Shown here: positions 10,368 to 19,425 of the stretch, one piece after another
Numbering within the stretch: position 1 is the stretch's first letter
How the letters are laid out: each line of letters starts with the position of its first letter
Assembly: GCA_030729925.1 (NCBI GenBank)
Contig: JANQWK010000006.1
Span: 1 to 62,333 of the forward strand
Reading direction: 5' to 3'
DNA from: Saprospiraceae bacterium
GTDB lineage: Bacteria; Bacteroidota; Bacteroidia; Chitinophagales; Saprospiraceae
Length of the DNA: 62,333 nucleotides
Translations under genes and position numbers: made by a program
The notes under the pieces: generated by a model
Told to the model about the DNA's origin: nothing
What the model saw: the letters and a program-made list of their open reading frames with translations, nothing else
Databases searched by the model: none

Positions 10368-13300
10368 ATGAAATTGACTGTTGGTGTGTTTTTTGGAGGT
10401 AAAAGTAGGGATACAGGCTGGTCGGTTGCCGCGGCGAATACCCTGACGCAATATCTCGACAGCGCTTTGTTTGAGCCGCTACCCATTTTTGTGGATCAGG
10501 AATTACAATTGTTCCTGCCCGATAAACCCTTGGGATTTCCCGTCCAGTTGTCCCCCGAGGACTGGGCAAAACCGCTCTCTTATACACATCTGCAAGATTT
10601 GGTCAATGCAGCTTGGATTACCCTCAATGCCGAATTTGATGAGACGGCCGAACTGCAACAGCGACTCCTGGATCTGGGCATCCCTTTTACAGGCAACCCA
10701 CCGGCGCAACATCGGGCGGTGTGGGACAAAGTGTTTCAAAAGGACCTGCTCGGCCAACTGCACGTTGCGACGCCTGACTTCAGGATCCTTTCCAGAAAGG
10801 ATCTTGACACCCAAGATCCCACTTCGATCCTCAAAGAACTTGCTAAGCATCCGGGCTTCCCTTGCACCCTTAAAAGTGCCTGGGGAGAGGTTCCCGCGGC
10901 GGGAAGTTTACTCGATGCGAATACCCAACCTGCAGATTTTCTGAGCGCTGCCAACCGAGCCTTGTTCCGGGAAGTATTGCTGCCCTCCGAATGGCTGGAC
11001 CGATCCGAGTATGAAAAACGCGATTGGGTGCAGCTGGTGTGTGATCCAACAGAAGGTCCCGGATTACCCATACTTGCAGAAGGGATGCTGCTTCAATCAG
11101 AGGCAGCGCTGTTTGCTTTCCTCGAGGAACATTGTACTGCAGCAGCGGCGGTAGATCGCCCCCTGATGCTGGAGTATCCCGGCAAACAGGAATTCGTGCT
11201 GATCGAACAGGTGCCTGATGGAAAGGATTTTTCTTGCTTTGTTATCCGCAATGCCCGCAACGAATGGACAGCGCTGCCCCCCTGCAGCCGGTCGCTCAAA
11301 GATGATCTGTATTTCTTTTACAATCCGGATACCCCTCATAGCGTTTCGGTGCAAACACTGGATCTCACAGACAGCCAATTGCTGGCTATCCGACACCTTG
11401 CCGAAAAACTGGCAGAACGCCTGGAGTGGAGTACCCTTGTGTTGATAGAAGGTACCCTGACCCACGATAAGCGCATCCTGGTTTCGGAAATTCGCAATAC
11501 CGCAAAGTTCTATGAAGGCGCCCCAATTTTTCAATTGGCAGCCACGCAGAATCTGACCCCCGTACAACTGCTCAGTCAACTGCTCGGCAGCGCCCTATAC
11601 GAACGCAGCCAAGATTTTCCCGAAAAACCCAGTTTCCGATTTTTGTACCAATACCTCAAAGAACAAGAACTTTCTCGGGAAACATCCCGAACCGGTCAAC
11701 AACAGGTGGGCATTTTTTTAGGGGATATGCTCCGCGACCAGGAACTCGCCCTGGAAAATGCGCGCTTTCTCTACAGCCAGTTGGAGGCTTCCTCCCGGTG
11801 GCATCCCGAAGTCTATTACATCAAAGGACAAACCCCTTTTTTGGAGTTTTCCAAGGTGCCCGGCCAATGGCTGTTTGAAGGCAATGTCAAGTCTTTTTTC
11901 GACAGAGTCTCCCTTTCTTCCAAAAAAATACTGCCTACCGATCTCAAAAAAGAAATCCATCTGGCGTGGCTTTGTTTTGGCGACAGCCATCCCAATATCC
12001 ACAAACTCAAACAATTGTTCGGTCATCTGGAAATTCCCATCGTGAGCCAGGAGTCCCTCAACAGTTCCGCCGTACTGGAAATTCTCCACGGCCAGGGGAT
12101 TCCGGTAGCCAGTCTTACGTTTAGTCCGGATGCTGTTCCGACAGCTGCCAGCGCAGCCAGGTTTCCCGTCCTCGTTCGACTCGATGGCACCATTCGCCAC
12201 GTTCCTCCCCTGCTCCTTTCTCCGAAAGAAATAAGCAGCAATATTCGTCTCCATGACAAACAATCCTTTATCTTTGAGCGGAATCCGGAATGGGCGGCAC
12301 AGTTGGAAAAAATAACTTATCCCTGGGTGCAGCAGGTAGTCCAGACCATCCCGATCACAGGCTATGCAGCAATAGATGTCCTGATAACTCCAGAACCGGA
12401 CGGTTCGCACCATATCCGGATAGCTGCTGTACATACACTCCCATGGATATACAAAGACAGTGCCCTAATTCGTTCCGTTCTACAGCAAGGACAAGCTCCC
12501 ATTGAAGTACTGGAAATGATCCTCGCTGACGCAAAAAAATACGATGTAATGGAAACCCCGCAACAGCAACCTGAAACGCCACCACCACCAACAGAGGACT
12601 CCAAAGCTTCCTTCCTCGAATTGGCCAAAACACAGGCAAAGTATTTCCTGCAAACCCTCGGTGCTTTTGTGCTGTCTCCGGCTTTCCGGAGAAATGCGCT
12701 GGCGCTCGTAGGCGTGTCAGCGCTGCTTTACCTGGTGCTGGTACTGAGCCTGCGCTTGTTTACCCACCACGGCAGCAGCCTGCAAATCCAGGATTTTACC
12801 GGCATGAATGTCGCCAGTGCAAAAGCAAAAGCGCGAGAAGGTAAACTAGAACTCATTATTGCAGACTCCATCTTCCTGGTGGACGAAATGCCGGGCATCA
12901 TCCTGAATCAGTACCCCAAGCCCTTTTCCCGCGTCAAGAAAAACAGATCGGTATATGTGACTGTCAACAGCAGCTCTCCGCCGCCTGTGATCCTTCCAGG
13001 CCTGGTAGGTGCTTACGACTATGGCCAATATACGCGAAAGCTCCAGCGCCTGGGTATCAAATACCGAGTACTCGAAAAGCGTTTTGATGCAAAACTCGAA
13101 GCCAATACCATCCTGACGGTGTATTTCGATGGCCGCGAAATCAGCGATAACGAACTCCGACAGGGTTTCCGAGTGCCCAAAGGCAGTACCCTGGACTTTA
13201 TAGTGACCGAACGAAAAAGCAATCAGGTGAGTATTCCGGATCTAAGGTGCAAAACTTACAACCAGGCAGCTTTTGTGCTGAGCAGCGTAGGTCTGGAGAT

Positions 13301-13484
13301 TGGTCAGATCCAAGGCGATGTGGCAGATTATAGCACGGCCTATGTTTATAGACAGGATCCGCCGCCTACAGATGCCCTCGTGGCAGGACTGGGTACTCGT
13401 ATTAATCTGTACCTCAGCGATACCCTGCCGGACGATTGTGATACGCCCACAAACGCCCCTGATTCGCTATCCAACGACGATTGA
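10368..13484 (+). CDS. Duplicated Ddl-like ATP-grasp region fused to a membrane helix and three PASTA domains
   Basis: A 1038-aa polyprotein. Residues 1-415 resemble D-alanine-D-alanine ligase: FFGGKSRD at the N terminus, PFTGNPPAQHRAVWDKVFQK, KSAWGEVPAAG, and EIRNTAKFYEGAPIFQLAA where ligases have the ExNTxPGM segment. Residues 443-725 repeat the plan more weakly (VGIFLGDMLRD, then GYAAIDVLITP and VHTLPW). A proline-rich linker precedes one transmembrane helix at 776-795, with FRRN on its inner side. Three PASTA domains follow at 803-867, 873-947 and 953-1017, placing them in the periplasm. Several catalytic positions differ from E. coli DdlB, so ligase activity is doubtful. In many Bacteroidota ddl and a PASTA gene are separate neighbours; here they are joined. 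Confidence 0.85.
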   Translation: MKLTVGVFFGGKSRDTGWSVAAANTLTQYLDSALFEPLPIFVDQELQLFLPDKPLGFPVQLSPEDWAKPLSYTHLQDLVNAAWITLNAEFDETAELQQRLLDLGIPFTGNPPAQHRAVWDKVFQKDLLGQLHVATPDFRILSRKDLDTQDPTSILKELAKHPGFPCTLKSAWGEVPAAGSLLDANTQPADFLSAANRALFREVLLPSEWLDRSEYEKRDWVQLVCDPTEGPGLPILAEGMLLQSEAALFAFLEEHCTAAAAVDRPLMLEYPGKQEFVLIEQVPDGKDFSCFVIRNARNEWTALPPCSRSLKDDLYFFYNPDTPHSVSVQTLDLTDSQLLAIRHLAEKLAERLEWSTLVLIEGTLTHDKRILVSEIRNTAKFYEGAPIFQLAATQNLTPVQLLSQLLGSALYERSQDFPEKPSFRFLYQYLKEQELSRETSRTGQQQVGIFLGDMLRDQELALENARFLYSQLEASSRWHPEVYYIKGQTPFLEFSKVPGQWLFEGNVKSFFDRVSLSSKKILPTDLKKEIHLAWLCFGDSHPNIHKLKQLFGHLEIPIVSQESLNSSAVLEILHGQGIPVASLTFSPDAVPTAASAARFPVLVRLDGTIRHVPPLLLSPKEISSNIRLHDKQSFIFERNPEWAAQLEKITYPWVQQVVQTIPITGYAAIDVLITPEPDGSHHIRIAAVHTLPWIYKDSALIRSVLQQGQAPIEVLEMILADAKKYDVMETPQQQPETPPPPTEDSKASFLELAKTQAKYFLQTLGAFVLSPAFRRNALALVGVSALLYLVLVLSLRLFTHHGSSLQIQDFTGMNVASAKAKAREGKLELIIADSIFLVDEMPGIILNQYPKPFSRVKKNRSVYVTVNSSSPPPVILPGLVGAYDYGQYTRKLQRLGIKYRVLEKRFDAKLEANTILTVYFDGREISDNELRQGFRVPKGSTLDFIVTERKSNQVSIPDLRCKTYNQAAFVLSSVGLEIGQIQGDVADYSTAYVYRQDPPPTDALVAGLGTRINLYLSDTLPDDCDTPTNAPDSLSNDD

Positions 13485-13549
13485 TGTTTGTTTTGCCGGT
13501 ATTTTAGATGTATCATTGTCCAGCAACCTTTTTTAACGCAACGCTACCC

Positions 13550-16096
13550 ATGACATTTTCAAGAATTGCCCTCCTCCTGGCAACCCTTGTTTCAGGCTTC
13601 ATCCTTCAGGCACAGACGCTGATTCCGCTGCCCGGAAATTATCCGCTCGAACAGGCCTGGTGGCAACAGGAAACGGCGCTGCCGGAGATGTTTCGCTACA
13701 CCGGTTCCATCGTAACCGCCAAAAGCGATTGTCCTTTTTTTGATCCATCACTGGTCTATCTCTCAGCAGGTCAGACCACCACTATACCGCTTGCCATAGA
13801 TACGACCGGACTGGGGCAAGAAGCAGGTAATTATAATTGTATCAATTGCGGCATCCTGCCGGGTGTCAATGCGGTTGTGCAGGGCAATGAACTGATAATC
13901 ACTCCCAACGCGAGCATCCAAGTGCAATCGGCCCGCATTTTGCTGGAATTTTGTAACCCCAATGGCTGTCGCAGCCAGGCACTCGATATCCTGATCCGCC
14001 GGCCGGGACGAACCCTCGAACAACCCGCATACGTGCTGCCTCCTGAAGGCATGATCGCTATAGATCTGCCGCTTGATCTACCGGGTAATTTGACTTGTAC
14101 TTACTTTTTAGACTGTCCGGATACCTACGAGGGTCGGGATCAGGTGGCTCAGGTCACCGAGGAAGGACAGCTCGCCTACCGTGCCGCCCGATACCCCGGC
14201 ACCGACAGGCTGTGCGTAGTGGTATGCGATGAATTGGCCGTGTGTGATACCCTCAATTTTGCTTTCGACATTGTGCGGGAGCGCCGCACCCTTCCTTTTT
14301 TTGACGATTTTTCCTACGATGGCCCTTATCCCGATCCGACTTTATGGCTGGATCGCGACCCTTTTATCAATGACAATATGGCTCTGCATCCGCCTTCTGT
14401 CGGGGTAGCTACTTTCGACGGACTCGACAGCCGGGGAAGACCCTGGTTGCCCACTGAACATGGGCGTGCCGACCAACTCACCTCCGTACCCATTGACCTG
14501 ACCAGAGGAGTGAGCAGCGATGTATGGCTCTTGTTCTGGCTCCAACGCAAAGGACTCGGCGACAAGCCCGAACCCCAGGACTCCATGATCCTCGAATTTA
14601 AAAACCGCAATGGGCTGTGGGAACCTATCCGCGGCTTTGCGGGCATCCCGATCAATCAGCCCAATACCGTAGAAGAACCTTTTAATTTTTACCGTCAGGT
14701 ACTCGACACCCGCTTTCTGCACGCCGATTTTCAGTTCAGGTTCAGCAACTACTCCGAAGGTACCGGTGTGTTGGACAACTGGCACCTCGACTATGTGCGT
14801 CTGGATCTTATTCAGACCGACTCCCTGTTCGACGATATCGCCTTCACACAGAAGCCCCAAACCATTCTACAGCCTTACACCAGCATGCCCTGGAAGCACT
14901 TTCAGGAACAATCCAACACCCTGCTCAGGCCCGATATCACCGTGGGGGTGTTTAACCACGCCGTGGAAAACCTCAACGCCGGTCCTTCCAGTGCCAGTCT
15001 GACCGAGCAAAAAAGCGGGCTCAGCATTTGGTCGCCCGCCAGCCCCACCCTATTCAACGCATTGGAATCCAACATCCCACGCGGCGAACCTATCCTGCGC
15101 ACCTATGCGCTCAACGGAGACCCCAGCGGGTTTCCCTCGGTGTGGAGCAGCTACCTGCAGATGATGAGCAGCAACAACTTCGACAGCTATCCGAGGCTCG
15201 AGTTTGACCTCAGCTATCAGTTGTCCAACCTCTCCCAGCGCACAGGGGCCGGCTACGAAGGCGTCAGTCGCAACGACCGGGTCAGTCAGACTACCATTTT
15301 CGACAACTACTTTAGCTACGACGACGGCACTGCCGAGGCCGCCCTGGTAGCCCAAGAACGCAGACAAGTAGCGGTGCGGTTTACCACCGGCACCACCGAC
15401 TCGCTGCGAGCGGTGCAGTTTCACTTTCCGCATGCCTCCATTGACGTATCCGATCAGGTATTCGACCTGCGCGTCTGGATAGGCTCGCTCGAATCGAAAC
15501 CCGTGTATGAAGAATTTGGCGTGCGGCCGTACTATACAGACCTGTTCTACGACACGCTCCAAGGGTTCAGCACCTACCCGCTCGTGGACGAAAACGGGCT
15601 TAACAAGGCTGTTTTTCTGCCTGCCGGAACGGATTTTTTCATTGGATGGGAGCAATACACTCCCTGCAACGGACTGCAATGTATCCCGGTTGGCTTCGAC
15701 AAAAACTCTCCTGCCGGAAAACAGGCCATCTTCCAGAACACGGGTTCCGGATGGGCCGCTTTCCCCGATTTTTTCCCGGAAGGCTCCCTCATGATCCGGG
15801 CAGTAGTGGGCAGTACCACACCTGCATTCACGCCGGTGAGTACCAATGCGATAGATCCGATCAGCGAGTTGGATCTCTTTCCGAATCCAACCGGAGGACA
15901 GTTGTATTTCCGCTTGCGCGAAAACCAATACTCCGAGTACCAATACCAGTTGTGGAGCAGCGTAGGGCAACTTCTGGGTCAAGGTACCCTACAACCCGAA
16001 CTATCGCTGGACATCCTCCCTACGGGGGTATATTGGATCAAAGTTGTCCACGAAGAAAGCGGCAGGCAGCTACAGGAAAAAATTGTCCTGTATTAG
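13550..16096 (+). CDS. T9SS-exported protein of unknown function with type A sorting domain
   Basis: An 848-aa secreted protein. The chosen Met (MTFSRIALLLATLVSGF) gives a clean signal peptide; an in-frame Met 42 bp upstream would not. The N-terminal 270 residues are beta-rich with cysteine pairs (NYNCINCGILPG, CNPNGCRS, CVVVCDELAVCD). The middle contains LPFFDDFSYDG followed by a jelly-roll-like region, common in Bacteroidota surface proteins. The C terminus is a T9SS type A sorting domain starting LDLFPNPTGGQLYF and ending EKIVLY. It lies 65 bp after the Ddl/PASTA gene on the same strand and probably shares its transcript. No enzyme motif was found. Confidence 0.85.
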   Translation: MTFSRIALLLATLVSGFILQAQTLIPLPGNYPLEQAWWQQETALPEMFRYTGSIVTAKSDCPFFDPSLVYLSAGQTTTIPLAIDTTGLGQEAGNYNCINCGILPGVNAVVQGNELIITPNASIQVQSARILLEFCNPNGCRSQALDILIRRPGRTLEQPAYVLPPEGMIAIDLPLDLPGNLTCTYFLDCPDTYEGRDQVAQVTEEGQLAYRAARYPGTDRLCVVVCDELAVCDTLNFAFDIVRERRTLPFFDDFSYDGPYPDPTLWLDRDPFINDNMALHPPSVGVATFDGLDSRGRPWLPTEHGRADQLTSVPIDLTRGVSSDVWLLFWLQRKGLGDKPEPQDSMILEFKNRNGLWEPIRGFAGIPINQPNTVEEPFNFYRQVLDTRFLHADFQFRFSNYSEGTGVLDNWHLDYVRLDLIQTDSLFDDIAFTQKPQTILQPYTSMPWKHFQEQSNTLLRPDITVGVFNHAVENLNAGPSSASLTEQKSGLSIWSPASPTLFNALESNIPRGEPILRTYALNGDPSGFPSVWSSYLQMMSSNNFDSYPRLEFDLSYQLSNLSQRTGAGYEGVSRNDRVSQTTIFDNYFSYDDGTAEAALVAQERRQVAVRFTTGTTDSLRAVQFHFPHASIDVSDQVFDLRVWIGSLESKPVYEEFGVRPYYTDLFYDTLQGFSTYPLVDENGLNKAVFLPAGTDFFIGWEQYTPCNGLQCIPVGFDKNSPAGKQAIFQNTGSGWAAFPDFFPEGSLMIRAVVGSTTPAFTPVSTNAIDPISELDLFPNPTGGQLYFRLRENQYSEYQYQLWSSVGQLLGQGTLQPELSLDILPTGVYWIKVVHEESGRQLQEKIVLY

Positions 16097-16097
16097 C

Positions 16098-16619
16098 CTA
16101 TTTATCCATTTTCTTTTGCACGTAGGCATCAATGCGGTGCTTGGTTTTTAGCTCTGCCACCATGCGCTGAGCATCGGCCTGGTTGTCGAATCGCCCTGCG
16201 ATAGCAGATGCGTAGGATTTTTTATTAAAATATCCCACTTCCGCGTCTGCATACCCTTTTTCGCGAAGCGACTTCACCCTTACCTCGGCATTAGCAGCCA
16301 GGGAAAAAGAGCCGGCAATTACCATAAAACTGCCACCTGTACCTTTGTCTGCATCGTAAGTGGGAGCGGCTGTAGTAACCGTTTCAACCGCCGGGAGGCT
16401 TTCGTTTTCATCCGGGATACCCAGCAGGGAACTATCCACCGTCAGGCTATCGTCAAAAGTCCAGGGTTCCGGCGTCGTTGTTTGCGGAACAACCACCTCT
16501 GTTGTTTGGTTGGCATCGGGCTTATTGCCCAAAAGATTAGTTGTTTTGTAAATCAGATAGCCCAAAGCTACCACACAAAGAACCACAATTACTACCGTGA
16601 TGATATCCAGTCTTGACAT
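16098..16619 (-). CDS. Membrane-anchored SPOR-domain protein
   Basis: A 173-aa protein with one N-terminal transmembrane helix (about residues 5-28, IITVVIVVLCVVALGYLIY), a low-complexity Thr/Pro/Glu-rich linker and a C-terminal SPOR domain (about 90-170, beginning GGSFMVIAGSFS). SPOR domains bind denuded septal peptidoglycan, so a division-site or cell-wall role is likely. It is the last gene of a three-gene minus-strand run with the MBL-fold enzyme upstream, and its stop codon lies almost against that of the convergent T9SS protein gene with no terminator between them. Confidence 0.88.
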   Translation of the reverse strand: MSRLDIITVVIVVLCVVALGYLIYKTTNLLGNKPDANQTTEVVVPQTTTPEPWTFDDSLTVDSSLLGIPDENESLPAVETVTTAAPTYDADKGTGGSFMVIAGSFSLAANAEVRVKSLREKGYADAEVGYFNKKSYASAIAGRFDNQADAQRMVAELKTKHRIDAYVQKKMDK

Positions 16620-16679
16620 AAGTGAAAAATTTAAGCTATTGAAAATTAGCCTGGAACAAAAAAAATAAAACCTGTATTC

Positions 16680-17444
16680 TTACCAAAACAACTGCAATCC
16701 ATCGTAAGCAAACTGCACATTTGCCGGCAGTTGAGCCGACACCTCCTGGTGTTTGCCCATGCGGTGGCTCATGTGTGTCAAAAAAGCCCGGCGCGGCCGG
16801 ATCTCCCCGATAAACGCCAGCGCATCCTCCAGGTTAAGATGAGAATGGTGGGGCGTATGGTGCAACGCATTCACCACCAGCGTATCCACCCCCGACAGCT
16901 TGGCCAGCTCCTCTTCCGCAATGGTTTTCATGTCCGTCAGATAGGCAAAATCGCCAATGCGAAAACCCAGCACCGGCATTTTCCCGTGTAGCACCTCAAC
17001 GGGCAAAAAATCCAGATCTGCGATGCGGAAGCGGGAAGACTTTTCAATCGGCACCAGTTGGATCATGGGCGAACCCGGATACCGCTCTGCCGCAAACGCA
17101 TAAGCAAAACGGTTTTGCAACTCTTTCATGACCGCCCGCGTAGCATACACCGGCATATCCTTTTTCTGCATAAAATTAAACGGACGCACATCGTCCAGCC
17201 CAATCACATGGTCATTGTGCTCGTGCGTAATCACAATCGCATCTATCCCTGGCACCCTGGCGCGGATCATCTGCTGGCGAAAATCAGGCCCGCAGTCAAT
17301 CACCACCCGAACGCCCGCTGTTTCCAGCAAAAGGGCAGGACGCAGGCGCTGGTCGCGGGGATCAGCAGACAAACAGACCTCGCAATCGCAACCGATCACC
17401 GGAACGCCCTGAGAAGTACCCGTGCCTAAAAAAGTTACCTTCAC
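16680..17444 (-). CDS. MBL-fold metal-dependent hydrolase, PhnP-like
   Basis: A 254-aa metallo-beta-lactamase-fold enzyme. The metal-binding HxHxDH signature is seen in VITHEHNDHVIGLDD. Further ligands are likely the Asp in AYLTDMKT and the His in LHHTPHHSHLN. The N-terminal FLGTGTSQGVPVIGCDCEVC, with its paired cysteines, is typical of the PhnP branch (phosphoribosyl 1,2-cyclic phosphate phosphodiesterase), but no phosphonate genes are nearby, so the substrate is open. Its start overlaps the stop of the upstream small gene by 4 bp, which indicates translational coupling. Confidence 0.88.
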   Translation of the reverse strand: MKVTFLGTGTSQGVPVIGCDCEVCLSADPRDQRLRPALLLETAGVRVVIDCGPDFRQQMIRARVPGIDAIVITHEHNDHVIGLDDVRPFNFMQKKDMPVYATRAVMKELQNRFAYAFAAERYPGSPMIQLVPIEKSSRFRIADLDFLPVEVLHGKMPVLGFRIGDFAYLTDMKTIAEEELAKLSGVDTLVVNALHHTPHHSHLNLEDALAFIGEIRPRRAFLTHMSHRMGKHQEVSAQLPANVQFAYDGLQLFW

Positions 17445-17731
17445 TGTGCCGTACTTATATGCGATTCCCCTGGTTGGGGAACAACTTCGTTAAAAAATTT
17501 CTGGTGCTTGTCGTCCAACCCGGAAGGATCCAACTCCATCCCGGAGAGGATATCCAGCAAACAACTGATCCGGCCTTCTGTGTCAAAAAATTTGTTGATG
17601 ACCGCAATTTTTTTGTTTTGAACAATACAATATCCTGCATTGAAATTGCCCTTCTCATAGCGAACGACATAGCCGAAAGCTTCCAACAGCGCTTCCAATT
17701 TTTGGAGGTTATTTTTGGTAAACTTCAACAT
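17441..17731 (-). CDS. Small conserved protein of unknown function
   Basis: A 96-aa cytoplasmic-looking protein with no signal peptide or membrane segment. The N-terminal half starts MLKFTKNNLQKLEALLEAFG, a Lys-rich amphipathic helix, followed by a beta region (YCIVQNKKIAVINKFF) and a helix with LLDILSGMELD. Its 4-bp overlap with the MBL-fold gene supports it being a real coding sequence and co-translated. I have seen similar short proteins in Bacteroidota but know no function. Confidence 0.7.
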   Translation of the reverse strand: MLKFTKNNLQKLEALLEAFGYVVRYEKGNFNAGYCIVQNKKIAVINKFFDTEGRISCLLDILSGMELDPSGLDDKHQKFFNEVVPQPGESHISTAQ

Positions 17732-17821
17732 AAGTTATTTTATTTTTTCATTCGCATCCAACAAAAATAACCAAAGATGGCGATTTTTTTTTCATATTTG
17801 ACCTGTCAAATACCCCCGCCT

Positions 17822-18415
17822 ATGAAACCATTGATCCCAGCTCTGATCTTTGCCATCCTGCTGAGCGCTTTGCCTGAAGCTGCCCGAGCCCAACGATTTT
17901 TGGGAGGTATTAGTGGCGGTCTCAACCTGAGTCAACTCGACGGAGATGATCTTGTAGGTTTCAACAAACCGGGGATCAGTGTGGGGCCTTTTGTAGCTGT
18001 CGTGCTGTCCGACCGCTGGCAATTCGGTATGGAAATGTTGTATTCTGAATTGGGCAGTCGGAAAACCCTGGGAGATCCTCTCTCTGCTGCACTGGACAAA
18101 ATAGCCATTCAGGCGGTGGAAGTTCCCCTGCTGATCCGATTTCAGGAATGGAAATTTTTGCTGGCCGGCGGCGTTTCCTATTTCCGGCGCATCAACTCAA
18201 AAGTGATGGACTATACCGGTCAGGACGTCAGCGATCGCTACCTCCTCCAGGACAACCACATCTCCTTAGTTCTCGGAAGTGCTGTTTTTTTGCAAGAAAA
18301 CTGGGGACTCGATGTGCGTTGGTCCAAATCCCTGTCCAACTGGCGGGCAGACCCCAACGCCAACCGCTTCATCGGCCGGCATTTGACCCTGAAAGCTTTT
18401 TATTTGTTCAAATAA
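17822..18415 (+). CDS. Porin-family outer-membrane beta-barrel protein
   Basis: A 197-aa exported protein. The start was chosen at MKPLIPALIFAILLSALP, which gives a typical signal peptide ending in ARAQ; a frame opening 45 bp upstream has no such signal. The mature part begins FLGGISGGLNLSQLDGDD, a pattern common to the OmpX/PorT-like eight-strand barrels of Bacteroidota, and ends in an aromatic strand (LTLKAFYLFK) as expected for barrel assembly. Role unknown. It is 13 bp before the next lipoprotein gene, so the two are probably one transcript. Confidence 0.8.
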   Translation: MKPLIPALIFAILLSALPEAARAQRFLGGISGGLNLSQLDGDDLVGFNKPGISVGPFVAVVLSDRWQFGMEMLYSELGSRKTLGDPLSAALDKIAIQAVEVPLLIRFQEWKFLLAGGVSYFRRINSKVMDYTGQDVSDRYLLQDNHISLVLGSAVFLQENWGLDVRWSKSLSNWRADPNANRFIGRHLTLKAFYLFK

Positions 18416-18428
18416 ATCCCCATTCCCC

Positions 18429-18869
18429 ATGTTTCGAAAACTCCTGCTCCTGCTGTTGATGGGCAATATCCTTGCTTGCTCCAATACCTCCAAAACTCCG
18501 GAAGTCCCCGGTACCGATTACCCCGCACTGCCGGAAGCCACCCTGCAACTGCTGCAAGCCAATGCCGATTTTATTGACATGACCTTTTACAACTATCCGA
18601 TTAGTACCAACCAGAGCGATATGTCTTCGGTGCGACCTTCCCTGACCTACTGGGATCCGGAACCCGCACGCATTCCCGCCACTTGCAAACCGGCAGGTCA
18701 TATCTGGTTCCAGTCAAAAGGCAACAACCTGGCAGAGGCCGATTTCTATTTCTCGCCAGACTGTTATTATTATGTTTTTTATGAAAACGGCAAACCCGCT
18801 TACGCCAATCCGATGAATGCGCGGGGCGTAGCCTTCTTTGAACGCATCCTGAAGCCGTTTATGAAGTAA
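18429..18869 (+). CDS. Small lipoprotein of unknown function
   Basis: A 146-aa protein with a lipoprotein signal: MFRKLLLLLLMGNILAC, acylated Cys at about residue 17. The mature part has two further cysteines (ATCKPAG and SPDCYYYVFYENGK) and an aromatic-rich C terminus. No family is recognised. It follows the barrel gene by 13 bp and is closed by a strong hairpin, so the pair forms a compact envelope operon. Confidence 0.75.
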   Translation: MFRKLLLLLLMGNILACSNTSKTPEVPGTDYPALPEATLQLLQANADFIDMTFYNYPISTNQSDMSSVRPSLTYWDPEPARIPATCKPAGHIWFQSKGNNLAEADFYFSPDCYYYVFYENGKPAYANPMNARGVAFFERILKPFMK

Positions 18870-18874
18870 GCCAC

Positions 18875-18908
18875 AAAGGGGAGTGCCTGTTTTGAGGCAC
18901 TCCCCTTT
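18875..18908. terminator. Bidirectional hairpin terminator between convergent genes
   Basis: A perfect 13-bp stem (18875-18887 with 18896-18908) with an 8-nt loop sits between the stop of the small lipoprotein gene and the stop of rbfA. The stem begins AAAGGGG and ends CCCCTTT, so a short T run is present on each strand. Confidence 0.75.
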
Positions 18909-18912
18909 AGCT

Positions 18913-19293
18913 TCATTCCTCTTCGTCGTCCCCCATCTGGTTGGCAGCATGCAGGTCGTCAAACAGATGGTTCAACCGATACATCTCATCCAGGGTATCA
19001 TCCAAATAAAAATTGATTTCCGGTATCCTGCGCAAGTGCTTTTTTACCCGATGCGCAAGTGCCTGTTTGAGACGGATAACCTCGTGTTCCATCTCCAGAA
19101 TTACTTCCTGTTTGCTCTCCTTGTTATATACACTCAGGTAAATTTTCGCCAGACTCATATCCGGCGACACCACCACCTGGGTGACCGTAACCAGAGGCTG
19201 CGCCCCGTAAATGTAACTCCCCTCCTGTTGCAGGACAAGACTGAAATTGCGCTTGATCAGCTCAGCCACCTGCTTTTGTCTTTTTGTTTCCAT
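18913..19293 (-). CDS. rbfA: 30S ribosome-binding factor A
   Basis: RbfA, a KH-like fold protein that binds immature 30S subunits and aids 16S rRNA 5' end maturation and cold adaptation. At 126 aa it has the usual length. Visible features are the N-terminal QKQVAELIKRNFSLVLQQE helix, the DMSLAKIYLSV strand and the C-terminal PEINFYLDDTLDE segment characteristic of the family. The acidic tail (MGDDEEE) is typical. It stands alone, not next to infB or nusA. Confidence 0.93.
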   Translation of the reverse strand: METKRQKQVAELIKRNFSLVLQQEGSYIYGAQPLVTVTQVVVSPDMSLAKIYLSVYNKESKQEVILEMEHEVIRLKQALAHRVKKHLRRIPEINFYLDDTLDEMYRLNHLFDDLHAANQMGDDEEE

Positions 19294-19425
19294 GCCTCTT
19301 AAATACTTGTCTTTTCAACCACCAAAAATAGTTTCTTTTGCCGAACATTACAAAGCCCTCGAGGTTCCTGCACAAAATTGCACAGGATTACTTATTTTTA
19401 TGAATTGTGAAGTTTAGATATACCC

